NCBI GenBank assembly: GCA_002396205.1
Contig: DGXB01000059.1
Location: 8,879-69,459, forward strand
Length of the DNA: 60,581 nt
DNA from: Bacteroidales bacterium UBA4243
Lineage (GTDB): Bacteria > Bacteroidota > Bacteroidia > Bacteroidales > F082
Direction: 5' to 3'
The number at the start of each line of letters is the position of its first letter. The first letter of the stretch is position 1. Below the pieces are notes generated by a model that saw only the letters and a program-made list of their open reading frames with translations, did no database searches and was not told the DNA's origin. The position numbers and the translations under genes are program-made. Positions 19,443 to 27,758 of this stretch are shown here, in pieces.

Positions 19443-20882
19443 TTAATATAGGCAATTCTTCGGCGTGCGTGGGAATGGGATGACGTCGCGGATGTTGGTC
19501 ATGCCGGTGACGAAGAGGAGCAGGCGCTCGAAGCCAAGGCCATAGCCCGAATGCGGCACCGAGCCGAAGCGACGGCTGTCTAAGTACCAACTCATGGATT
19601 CTTCTGGGATACCGACCTCGTGCATACGATCGAGCAACTTATTGATGTCGGTCTCACGCTCCGAGCCGCCAATGATTTCGCCGATGCCGGGGAAGAGTAC
19701 GTCCATGGCGCGTACGGTCTTGCCGTCTTCGTTCTGCTTCATGTAGAAGGCCTTGATTTCCTTGGGGTAGTCGGTCAGGATGACGGGCTTCTTGAAGTGC
19801 TTTTCGACGAGGTAACGCTCGTGCTCCGATTGCAGGTCGATGCCCCAACCCGTGACGGGATATTGGAACTTGCCCTTCTTGTTGTAGTTGGAGTTGTGCA
19901 AGATGTCGATGGCCTCGGTGTAGGTGAGGCGCACAAACTCATGCTCAAGCACAAAGTGTAGCTTGCTGATGAGTTCCATCGATTTCTCTTCCTCTTTCTT
20001 GCCTTTTTCTTCGTCTTGGAGGCGCTTGCTGAGGAACTGCAGGTCGTCTATGTTGTTGTCCAAAGCGTACTGGATCAAGTATTTCAGCATCTCTTCGGCG
20101 AGGTCCATGTTGTCGGTGATGTCGTAGAAGGCCATCTCGGGCTCAATCATCCAGAACTCGGCCAAGTGGCGCGTGGTGTTCGAGTTTTCGGCGCGGAAAG
20201 TGGGGCCGAAGGTATAGATCTTGCCCAAAGCCGTGGCCGCCAACTCGCCTTCGAGCTGACCTGAAACGGTCAGGTTGGTCGACTTGCCGAAGAAGTCTTG
20301 CTTGTAGTCGATGTTGCCTTGCTCGTCGCGGGGGATGTTGTTGAGATCGAGGGTGGTCACTTGGAACATCTCGCCGGCACCTTCGGCATCGGAGGCGGTG
20401 ATAAGTGGCGTATGGATATTATAGAAGCCCCTCTCGGTGAAGAACTTATGGATGGCGAACACCATCGAGTGGCGCAGACGCATCACGGCCCCGAAGGTGT
20501 TGGTGCGGAAGCGCAGGTGGGCGATGTCGCGCAGGAACTCCAACGAGTGTTTCTTGGGTTGCAGCGGGTATTCGTCGGGGTTGGCCGGACCGAACAGTCC
20601 GATTTCCTTCACGCTCAGTTCCACGGCTTGTCCGCTGCCCATCGAGGCGACCAAAACGCCCTTGGCCCACAGCGACGCACCGGCGTGCATCAAGGCCAAA
20701 TTCTCCTCGGGAATGACATTCAGGTCGATGACCAATTGAAGGTTATTGATGGTTGAGCCGTCGTTGAGGGCGATGAAGGCCACGTTCTTGCTGCCGCGCT
20801 TGTTGCGCACCCAGCCCATTACGGTAATCTCATTTTCAGACGCTTGCATCTGCAAGGCTTGCTTGATTTCTACTCTTTTCAC
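19443..20882 (-). CDS. asnS: Asparaginyl-tRNA synthetase
   Basis: 479 residues, usual length for bacterial AsnRS. An N-terminal OB-fold anticodon-binding domain (VMGWVRNKRGSKNVAFIALN) is followed by the class II catalytic domain. Motif 2 lies in FRAENSNTTRHLAEFWMIEP and motif 3 in GYGLGFERLLLFVTGMTNIRD, ending in the family-typical FPRTPKNCLY. It charges tRNA-Asn in the cytoplasm. The start appears to be GTG at 20882: no upstream in-frame ATG is present and this start gives about 20 residues before the conserved GWVR, as in relatives. It is the first gene of a minus-strand group with rpoN and the kinase. Confidence 0.96.
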   Translation of the reverse strand: MKRVEIKQALQMQASENEITVMGWVRNKRGSKNVAFIALNDGSTINNLQLVIDLNVIPEENLALMHAGASLWAKGVLVASMGSGQAVELSVKEIGLFGPANPDEYPLQPKKHSLEFLRDIAHLRFRTNTFGAVMRLRHSMVFAIHKFFTERGFYNIHTPLITASDAEGAGEMFQVTTLDLNNIPRDEQGNIDYKQDFFGKSTNLTVSGQLEGELAATALGKIYTFGPTFRAENSNTTRHLAEFWMIEPEMAFYDITDNMDLAEEMLKYLIQYALDNNIDDLQFLSKRLQDEEKGKKEEEKSMELISKLHFVLEHEFVRLTYTEAIDILHNSNYNKKGKFQYPVTGWGIDLQSEHERYLVEKHFKKPVILTDYPKEIKAFYMKQNEDGKTVRAMDVLFPGIGEIIGGSERETDINKLLDRMHEVGIPEESMSWYLDSRRFGSVPHSGYGLGFERLLLFVTGMTNIRDVIPFPRTPKNCLY

Positions 20883-20966
20883 GGTATTCTGGATTATTAT
20901 TTGTCACTCGTTTAAATTTAATGCAAAGAAACGAAAAAAATCTCAATTCAGCTTTGAAAAATCCTT

Positions 20967-20974
20967 TATATTTG
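20967..20974 (+). promoter_or_regulatory. Promoter -7 box candidate
   Basis: TATATTTG matches TAnnTTTG and lies just before the first copy of the dispersed repeat upstream of the fused acetyltransferase/DAHP synthase gene. No properly spaced TTG is seen. Confidence 0.4.
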
Positions 20975-20975
20975 C

Positions 20976-21058
20976 AAGGTCACGGAGTGACGGCGGATAT
21001 TAGGCGGATATTAGGCAGGTGATGTAGCCCCGAAGGGGCGAAATCCCTGCCGATAACG
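20976..21058 (+). repeat. Dispersed repeat, copy A
   Basis: Begins with the small palindrome GTCACGGAGTGAC, then GGCGGATATTA and an AGCCCCGAAGGGGCG hairpin, ending near CCCTGCCG. A shorter related copy lies at 21524-21590; the two bracket the acetyltransferase part of the next gene. Confidence 0.7.
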
Positions 21059-21094
21059 AAAATGAAAATAATGGTAAAGAGAAAATATCAAACA

Positions 21095-22609
21095 ATGAAT
21101 ATCGTAGTATTAAGAAAATGGTCACCCACCGACAAAGCCGAATTAATCGCATTATGTAACGCCGTCGACCGCACCTATTTGTCCGACAGAATGCCATTTC
21201 CTTATACCGAAGAAGATGCCGATTGGTGGTTGGGAATGGTTAGGTTGAATGAAGGGAAGAACGGAGTTTTCCGTGCCATCACAGTGGATGGCAGAATCAT
21301 AGGAAGTGTTTCCGTGGAGCGTAATTCTGACAACAGGAAAGAAGGAGAACTCGGTTATATGCTGTTGACCGAGCATTGGTCGAAGGGATTTGCTACGGAA
21401 GCCGTTGCACAAATTTGCGAAATCGCGTTTCATGAATTGGATCTCGATAAGATAACGGCTAAAGTTTATGAGCCCAATATTGCCTCCATCAAGGTTCTGG
21501 AAAAGAACGGCTTCATTTTTGAAAGTCACGGAGTGACGGCAGATATTAAGCAGGCGGTGAAGCGAAGCGAAACCCCTGCGTCAACAACAATCATCGCCGG
21601 CCCCTGTAGCGTCGAGAGCGAAACCCAAATCATTGCCACGGCGCAAGCCTTGGCGAAAATCCCCGAGGTGAAGCTACTGCGCGGCGGCATCTGGAAGCCA
21701 CGAACTCGTCCTGGCGCCTTCGAGGGCAGGGGAGAGGAAGGCCTCGTGTGGCTGCGCGAGGCGAAGCACGAGTCGGGACTGCCCACGGCAACAGAGGTGG
21801 CCACGCCCGACCATGTCGAGTTGGCCCTGAAATATGATGTCGACGCGCTTTGGATTGGTGCCCGCACGGTGGTCAACCCGTTCTCGGTGCAGCAACTGGC
21901 CGATGCCTTGCAGGGTGTCGACATCCTTGTTTATGTCAAGAATCCCGTTTCGCCCGACCTGAAGCTCTGGATTGGGGCCTTCGAGCGCTTCCAAAAGGCG
22001 GGCATCACGCGGCTGTCGGCCATCCATCGCGGCTTCTCTTATTATAAGGAGTCGCCCTATCGCAACTACCCCATGTGGGAGATTCCCATCGAACTCACGC
22101 GCCAACTCAACGTGCCATTAATCACGGATGTCAGTCACATCTGCGGCAACCGCGAATTGCTTTTGCCAACGGCGCAGAAAGCCCTCGACCTCGCCACGGA
22201 CGGCCTGATGATAGAATGTCACATTAATCCCGACGAGGCCCTGACCGATGCCCTACAGCAAATCACGCCCGAAGCGCTGAAGTCGTTGCTGGCCAGCCTT
22301 ACTTTCCGGTCGAAGCAGTCAGGGAAGGTGGAACGCGACCTTGCGGGACTTCGCAGTGAGATCGACGACATCGACAGCGAGTTGCTCCAGCTGTTGGCCC
22401 GTCGCATGGAAGTGAGCTCACAGATTGGCGAATACAAGAAGTTGAACAATGTGGCCGTGGTGCAGATGGACCGCTGGAAGAAAATCCTTGACGACCACGT
22501 GTCCACAGGTGCCGAGATGGGTCTGTCGCCTATATTAATTAATAAGGTGTTCGAGGCAATCCATCAGGAATCCATTGAGCGGCAGAGTCGCATCATGGGA
22601 AACGACTAA
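21095..22609 (+). CDS. Fusion: truncated GNAT acetyltransferase + DAHP synthase + chorismate mutase
   Basis: About 504 residues from the ATG at 21095 (MNIVVLRKW). Residues 1-143 form a GNAT domain, with the acetyl-CoA loop region near ELGYMLLTEHWSKGFATEAV and EPNIASIKVLEKNGFIFE, but the last strands normally after this point are absent. Residues 144-164 are encoded by a dispersed repeat. Residues about 165-410 are a DAHP synthase (IAGPCSVES, GIWKPRTRPGAFEG, WIGARTVVNPF, AIHRGFS, DVSHICGNRE). A chorismate mutase (about 412-500, LRSEIDDIDSELLQLLARRM) follows. The last two domains match the known Bacteroidota bifunctional enzyme, which makes DAHP and prephenate for aromatic amino acids. Separate translation of that enzyme from GTG 21557 is an alternative. 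Confidence 0.85.
   Translation: MNIVVLRKWSPTDKAELIALCNAVDRTYLSDRMPFPYTEEDADWWLGMVRLNEGKNGVFRAITVDGRIIGSVSVERNSDNRKEGELGYMLLTEHWSKGFATEAVAQICEIAFHELDLDKITAKVYEPNIASIKVLEKNGFIFESHGVTADIKQAVKRSETPASTTIIAGPCSVESETQIIATAQALAKIPEVKLLRGGIWKPRTRPGAFEGRGEEGLVWLREAKHESGLPTATEVATPDHVELALKYDVDALWIGARTVVNPFSVQQLADALQGVDILVYVKNPVSPDLKLWIGAFERFQKAGITRLSAIHRGFSYYKESPYRNYPMWEIPIELTRQLNVPLITDVSHICGNRELLLPTAQKALDLATDGLMIECHINPDEALTDALQQITPEALKSLLASLTFRSKQSGKVERDLAGLRSEIDDIDSELLQLLARRMEVSSQIGEYKKLNNVAVVQMDRWKKILDDHVSTGAEMGLSPILINKVFEAIHQESIERQSRIMGND
21524..21590 (+). repeat. Dispersed repeat, copy B, at the GNAT/DAHP synthase junction
   Basis: Shares GTCACGGAGTGACGGC, GATATTA and GCAGG..GTG..GCGAAA.CCCTGC with copy A at 20976-21058. 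It is read in frame as SHGVTADIKQAVKRSETPAS and replaces both the GNAT C-terminus and the DAHP synthase N-terminus. Confidence 0.72.
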
Positions 22610-22641
22610 GGCCCGCCTTATCGACGAGCCTTATCGATACA

Positions 22642-22771
22642 CGCCGAGGCGTGTTGTTTGATGCACCAAATTCAGTAGTAAAACGATTACGGTGCAAAAG
22701 TATCCCAAGTCCCGAAACCCCGCAAGAGAAACCGTCTCCACTTTTTCAACAAGTATCAACAAAATACTTGT
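22642..22771. other. Intergenic region with two small hairpins between convergent genes
   Basis: CACGC..GCGTG at 22642-22655 and ACAAGTAT..ATACTTGT at 22749-22771 are the only structures I see in the 203-base gap 22610-22812. Neither has a convincing T-run. Confidence 0.35.
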
Positions 22772-22812
22772 AATATACTGGGTTTTAGATTGTTATTTGC
22801 TTTTTTTTCTTT

Positions 22813-23304
22813 TCAGTTGGTGATGGTCAGCTTGCTGCCGTCGTAGGCGGTGCGGTATTGGATGAGCGGATAGATGGTCGTTCCGTCGGTGGGGAAGTTG
22901 GGCACCATGTCAGGCTCGCGAACGATGAGTTGGCCGTTTAGGATGTTGTAATAGGCGTTGTTGCACCTGTCGACCACAAAGGGGAAGTCGACCACCATGC
23001 GCGTGGTGTTGCCGTGGCTGTCGGTGCAGGCGTCGGGCTCGTTGGGCGGCAGGCGGTCGTAGGCCAGAAACTCGTTGTCGCTTTGGCGGTAGACGATGAT
23101 GCCACGGCTGGTGCTTTCCACATCGGAGGTGATGTAGAGCCAGCCACTGACGAAGTTGAGCTCTTGGTATTGCAGCGTGTTGGGATAGATGGTGATGGGG
23201 TAGGGCAATATCGGTGTGTTGGGGTTCTGGGGAAATTCCCTGCAGCCGTGCAGCATCGGCAGGAGCGCCATTAATATTAATAGGTGTAGTTTCGGTCGTT
23301 TCAT
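22813..23304 (-). CDS. Small lipoprotein, possibly a ligand-less Rieske-like fold
   Basis: 163 residues with signal peptide MKRPKLHLLILMALLPMLHGC and lipobox Cys. The segment RGIIVYRQSDNEFLAYDRLP recalls the opening of Rieske-type domains, where such a strand pair comes before the iron-sulfur ligands. No CxH pairs are present, so an iron-sulfur cluster is unlikely. The remaining sequence (VVDFPFVVDRCNNAYYNILNG) is strand-rich. The resemblance is a weak inference; function unknown. It is divergent from the small lipoprotein gene at 23386. Confidence 0.75.
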   Translation of the reverse strand: MKRPKLHLLILMALLPMLHGCREFPQNPNTPILPYPITIYPNTLQYQELNFVSGWLYITSDVESTSRGIIVYRQSDNEFLAYDRLPPNEPDACTDSHGNTTRMVVDFPFVVDRCNNAYYNILNGQLIVREPDMVPNFPTDGTTIYPLIQYRTAYDGSKLTITN

Positions 23305-23359
23305 AACGGCAAAGAAACGCTATTTTTCGGAAAATCGTATCCGTTTGCGGGAAAAATCC

Positions 23360-23367
23360 TATTTTTG
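23360..23367 (+). promoter_or_regulatory. Promoter -7 box candidate
   Basis: TATTTTTG matches TAnnTTTG 19 bases before the ATG at 23386. The nearest TTG (23345-23347) is too close for the usual spacing. Confidence 0.4.
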
Positions 23368-23385
23368 CCCTCAAAATCTAACGCC

Positions 23386-23649
23386 ATGAAGAGATTGATG
23401 AAATGGATGTCGGGCCTGCTGGTGGTTGCCTTGCTCTGTGGGTCGTGCGCCTCGTCGAAGTCGCGGGCCATGCGCAAGGCCGAGCGCCAGATGGAGCAGA
23501 TGGAGAAAAAATCGAAGAAACAGTACAAGAAAGCCAAGGATGCGCACTACAAACGTCAGGCCAATAAGACCAAGAAGATGATCCAAAAAGACAAACGCCA
23601 TGCCGAGCGAATGCGTCGCAGGCAGCGAAGCAACCCGTTTTTCTCGTAA
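23386..23649 (+). CDS. Small basic lipoprotein
   Basis: 87 residues from the ATG at 23386, chosen because it opens a signal peptide MKRLMKWMSGLLVVALLCGSC with lipobox Cys; an upstream in-frame ATG at 23365 overlaps the promoter box. The mature part is almost entirely charged and helical (AERQMEQMEKKSKKQYKKAK), rich in Lys and Arg, and probably coiled-coil. Small Lys-rich lipoproteins of this type are frequent in Bacteroidota; function unknown. Confidence 0.72.
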   Translation: MKRLMKWMSGLLVVALLCGSCASSKSRAMRKAERQMEQMEKKSKKQYKKAKDAHYKRQANKTKKMIQKDKRHAERMRRRQRSNPFFS

Positions 23650-23803
23650 CGAATCGGCATATCCAAGATGGTATGCTGAAAAAACGCGATTGAAACGGAA
23701 AAAACCTCATTTAAAGGTTAAATTACAAGTGTTTGAAAATCAAAAATATAAAACCGTGGAAGTATTTTTTTTGAGAAAAAAACGCCGAAAAAGCATTTTT
23801 TTC

Positions 23804-23834
23804 TTGCGTACTTTCAAATAAGGTTGTAATTTTG
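23804..23834 (+). promoter_or_regulatory. Consensus Bacteroidota promoter for the TonB receptor operon
   Basis: TTG at 23804-23806, a 20-base spacer, and TAATTTTG at 23827-23834 match the primary sigma consensus of Bacteroidota. The first gene starts 60 bases further on. Confidence 0.75.
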
Positions 23835-23893
23835 ACGACTTTTAATGCACCAATATGCACCAAATAAAGTAGTATTACATAAAATTACAAGGT

Positions 23894-26800
23894 ATGTTTA
23901 AAAATTTACTAATGACCCTTGCCGTAGTACTGGCCACCTGCACGATGACCATGGCTCAGTCGCAAGGAAGACTCAAAGGCAAGATTACCGATGAAACAGG
24001 AGAAACGGTACCATTTGCAAACGTCATTGTCGAAAAAGGCGGTTCGCAAGTGGGAGGTGCCTCCTCTGACTTTGACGGTAACTACGACATCAACCCGATC
24101 CCTCCGGGAACCTACGACCTCAAGGCGAGCTGTATCGGCTACAATGCGTTCGTTCTGAAGAACATCGTCATTCCGGCCAACAAGATCACCTTCTACGACA
24201 TCAAGATGACGAGCGGCGCAATCAAGATTGACGAAGTCGTGGTCATCGATTACGAAATTCCTCTGATTTCGAAGGACAACACCCAGAGCGGTGCCTCCAT
24301 CACGTCTGAAGAAATCGCGAAGTTGCCGGTCCGTTCGGCTGAAGGCGTCGCCGCCAGCGTCGGTGGCGTGTTCTCGCAAGACGGTGAAGTCGGCTCCATC
24401 CGTGGTTCGCGTGAAGGCGCTGTCTACTACATCGACGGCGTGAAAGTCATCGGTAACGGTAGCGTGCCGCAAGGTGCCATCGACCAGGTCGACGTCATCT
24501 TGGGTGGTACCCCTGCCATGTACGGTGACGCCATGGGCGGTATCATCAACATGACCACCAAAGGCCCCAGCCGCACTTGGGGCGGCGGCCTCGAAGCCGA
24601 GTATTCGGTGGATGGCTACGGCCATGGCCGCTTGGGTGGTAGCTTGCAAGGACCGCTCATCAAGAGACAAAAGGATGGCGAAGAAGAGGAAGCCCTCCTC
24701 GGTTTCTTCTTGGCCTTCGACCTCAACCGCAACAAGTATGGCGCCACTTCGGCAGTGCCTTACTACCGTGCCACTGAGGATTGGATGGAACAGATCAAGT
24801 CTCATCCTCTGACCCTTTCGGGCCTCGGCACCAGCACTTACCAAACCGCTGCCTTCACCCAGAGAGACAACCTTTTTTCGACTCGTTACCTCAACAACAC
24901 GGCTAACCAAAGCATCAACGTGACGGGTAAGATCGACGTCAGCACGGGTAAGAACAGCAACCTGACCTTCGGTGGCTCGGCCTACATCGGCGGCGGCCAC
25001 TACGACGGCGGCAGCGGCCAACACTTCTTCAACACCGAAAAGAACTACAAGTCGCTTTCGAGCACCTATCGTGGCTATGTGCGTTTCAGCCAGCGCTTCC
25101 CCGCCGACCCGAACAGCACCTCGCTGATCTCGAACGTGTACTATAGCATCCAAGCCGACTACACCCACACCCAGTCTGAATCAGGCGACCCCGACCTGTG
25201 GAACAACATCTTCGGCTATGGCCATATCGGTAAGTTCACCACCAGCCGCGAACCCCACTTGACCTACTCGACCAATCCTATCGAGAACGTTTTCATGGGT
25301 CTCGACCAGAGCGGCGACTCCATCTTCAGGACCGTCAACAACGCTTGGGTGCTGGATAACTACTACGACACTTATGTCGATTTTGAAGAGGGTCACTTCA
25401 ACCCCCTGCTGGCCACTTATGTCCACAACTACTACGACTTGTATGAGCCGTTTGGCGCTGAAGGTTACTTCAACAACTTGGACAACATCCGCTTGAACAA
25501 CGGTTTGATCAACGGTTTGGCCCCGAATGCCGTCTATGGCTTGTATGCCGTTCCTGGCATGGTGCAAACCGGTTACTCCAAGTCGGCCAGCGACCAAATC
25601 GCCGTCAATATCAACGGTTCTATGACCCTTGGCCGTGGCGACAACTCACACGAAATCAAGTTGGGCTTCCAATATGAGCAACAGAACAGGGCTGGTATGC
25701 AGTACAACGTCACTTCATACAACAGAAACCCCTGGACGCTGATGCGCGACATGGTGAACGCCCACATCAGAGAGCTTGACGTCGAACATCCTTATGCCAT
25801 CAGCTACGACGGCTTCGTCGACACCATCATGTACAACAGAATGTACGACGCCTCCACGCAGTACACCATCGACGCCCGCTTGCGTCAAGCCATGGGCCTG
25901 CCGGTGAACGGAACCGAATGGATCTTGACCGATACCTACGATTTCGACAACAACACCATGCAATATTATGATGCCAACGGCAAGCTGCGCACCGCTACGG
26001 TGAACGGTGGCCTCGACCTGAGCATGTTTGGCGCCGACGAGCTGACCCGCGATGGCCAGAACACGGTTTACTACTATGGCTACACCTACGACGGCAACAG
26101 GAAGTACGGCTGGACCGAGCGTCCCTCGCTGACCGAGTTCTTCAACACGACCGATGAAGACAACATCCTGACCCGCCCGATTGGTGCCCAGCAGCCCATC
26201 TACATGGCTGGCTACATCCAAGACAAGTTCGCCTTCAAGGACCTGATCTTCAACATCGGTGTCCGTGTCGACCGCTTCGATGCCAACCAAGACGTGCTGA
26301 GAGACCCCTATATCCTTTATGATTACTATACCGTTGGCGACATCAAGAACGCCATTGCTAACAATAAGTTGGCTGACTACGGCTATGTTGGAACCGGCTC
26401 GACCATCGATATCCCGAGCAACATCGGCGACGACTATGTTCCTTATGTGAACAAGATCGGCGAAATCACCAACATCGTCGGTTACCGTAAGGGCAACGAC
26501 TGGTACAACGAAGTGGGTGCCGTGATCAATGACCCGACCGCCATCGGCATGGGTTCAGGCTCCGCTCCTTGGCTGGCCCGCGAAAAGCAAGAGACCTCGA
26601 AGCAAGTCGTCGACGAGAAGTCGTTCAAGGACTATGACCCGGCCTGGAGCATCATGCCGCGTATCTCCTTCTCCTTCCCGATTTCCGACGAAGCCTTGTT
26701 CTTCGCTCACTACGATGTGTTGACGCAGCGTCCTTCCAGCGCCTTCTACTGCAGCCCGCTGTATTACTATCGCTTCAACGAAATCTCTGGCACGCTCGCC

Positions 26801-27721
26801 AACCCCGACCTGAAGCCCGCCCAAACCATCGAGTATGAACTCGGTTTCACGCAAAAGGTGACCAACACTTCTTCGGTGACCATCTCGGGTTACTACCACG
26901 AACTTCGTAACATGATCCAGATGTACCGTTTCAACGGCGCTTACCCGAAGTCATACAACTCCTACAGCAACCTCGACTTCGGTACCGTCAAGGGTATCAC
27001 CGCCAGCTACGACATGCGTCGTACGAAGAACGCCCGTATCCGTGCCAGCTACACTTTGCAGTATGCCGACATGACCGGTTCGTCGACCTCCACCGCCGCC
27101 GCTTTGATTGCTGCCGGTGTGCCTAACCTGAGGTCAACCTTCCCGACCAACGCCGACCGTCGTCACAGCTTCAACCTGACGCTCGACTATCGTTTCGCCG
27201 ATGGCAAGAACTATGACGGTCCCGTCATCCACCGCAAGGACGGCAAGGACATCCAAATCCTCTCCAACACTGGTTTCTCACTGCAAGTCAACGGTGGTTC
27301 GGGTACGCCTTACACCGCTTCGCGTACGGTTTCGTCCCCGATTTCGGGTGGCAACAACCTGCTCGCCGGTACCTATAATGGTTCGCGTATCCCCGCCTCC
27401 TTCCGTTTCGACCTCCGTGTCGACAAGGACTTCAACTTCACGCTGGGCGGCAAGAAGGAAGGCTCGAAAGGCCGTGATGCCTTCGTGAACGTCTATCTGC
27501 AAGTGCTGAACCTGCTCAACTCGAAGAACATCACCGGTGTGTATGCCGCCACGGGTAACCCCGACGACGACGGCTACCTCTCGGCTCCTGAATGGCAACG
27601 CGAAATCAACAGCCAGGTTGACCCGCAAGCCTTCATCCAAATGTATCAACTGATCGTCAACAGCGGTTACAACTACTCGATGCCTCGTCACATCAGACTC
27701 GGTTTGAGCTTTAACTTCTAA
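23894..27721 (+). CDS. TonB-dependent outer-membrane receptor with carboxypeptidase-regulatory-like domain
   Basis: 1275 residues. Signal peptide MFKNLLMTLAVVLATCTMTMA, then a beta-sandwich domain at about residues 25-110 (GRLKGKITDETGETVPFANV). A TonB-box-like segment IDEVVVIDYE and a plug domain (SAEGVAASVGGVFSQDGE, GAVYYIDGVKV, GGTPAMYGDAMGGIINMTTK) follow, then a long beta-barrel rich in aromatic strands. It ends in an aromatic residue (RLGLSFNF), as barrel proteins do. It would import or move a substrate across the outer membrane with TonB energy. The substrate is unknown: no SusD-like partner follows, but a 1528-residue surface protein and a PorV-like barrel do, 37 and 35 bases apart. 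Confidence 0.92.
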   Translation: MFKNLLMTLAVVLATCTMTMAQSQGRLKGKITDETGETVPFANVIVEKGGSQVGGASSDFDGNYDINPIPPGTYDLKASCIGYNAFVLKNIVIPANKITFYDIKMTSGAIKIDEVVVIDYEIPLISKDNTQSGASITSEEIAKLPVRSAEGVAASVGGVFSQDGEVGSIRGSREGAVYYIDGVKVIGNGSVPQGAIDQVDVILGGTPAMYGDAMGGIINMTTKGPSRTWGGGLEAEYSVDGYGHGRLGGSLQGPLIKRQKDGEEEEALLGFFLAFDLNRNKYGATSAVPYYRATEDWMEQIKSHPLTLSGLGTSTYQTAAFTQRDNLFSTRYLNNTANQSINVTGKIDVSTGKNSNLTFGGSAYIGGGHYDGGSGQHFFNTEKNYKSLSSTYRGYVRFSQRFPADPNSTSLISNVYYSIQADYTHTQSESGDPDLWNNIFGYGHIGKFTTSREPHLTYSTNPIENVFMGLDQSGDSIFRTVNNAWVLDNYYDTYVDFEEGHFNPLLATYVHNYYDLYEPFGAEGYFNNLDNIRLNNGLINGLAPNAVYGLYAVPGMVQTGYSKSASDQIAVNINGSMTLGRGDNSHEIKLGFQYEQQNRAGMQYNVTSYNRNPWTLMRDMVNAHIRELDVEHPYAISYDGFVDTIMYNRMYDASTQYTIDARLRQAMGLPVNGTEWILTDTYDFDNNTMQYYDANGKLRTATVNGGLDLSMFGADELTRDGQNTVYYYGYTYDGNRKYGWTERPSLTEFFNTTDEDNILTRPIGAQQPIYMAGYIQDKFAFKDLIFNIGVRVDRFDANQDVLRDPYILYDYYTVGDIKNAIANNKLADYGYVGTGSTIDIPSNIGDDYVPYVNKIGEITNIVGYRKGNDWYNEVGAVINDPTAIGMGSGSAPWLAREKQETSKQVVDEKSFKDYDPAWSIMPRISFSFPISDEALFFAHYDVLTQRPSSAFYCSPLYYYRFNEISGTLANPDLKPAQTIEYELGFTQKVTNTSSVTISGYYHELRNMIQMYRFNGAYPKSYNSYSNLDFGTVKGITASYDMRRTKNARIRASYTLQYADMTGSSTSTAAALIAAGVPNLRSTFPTNADRRHSFNLTLDYRFADGKNYDGPVIHRKDGKDIQILSNTGFSLQVNGGSGTPYTASRTVSSPISGGNNLLAGTYNGSRIPASFRFDLRVDKDFNFTLGGKKEGSKGRDAFVNVYLQVLNLLNSKNITGVYAATGNPDDDGYLSAPEWQREINSQVDPQAFIQMYQLIVNSGYNYSMPRHIRLGLSFNF

Positions 27722-27758
27722 GATGATAGGAAATTCATAACGAAAAATTACAAGTATT

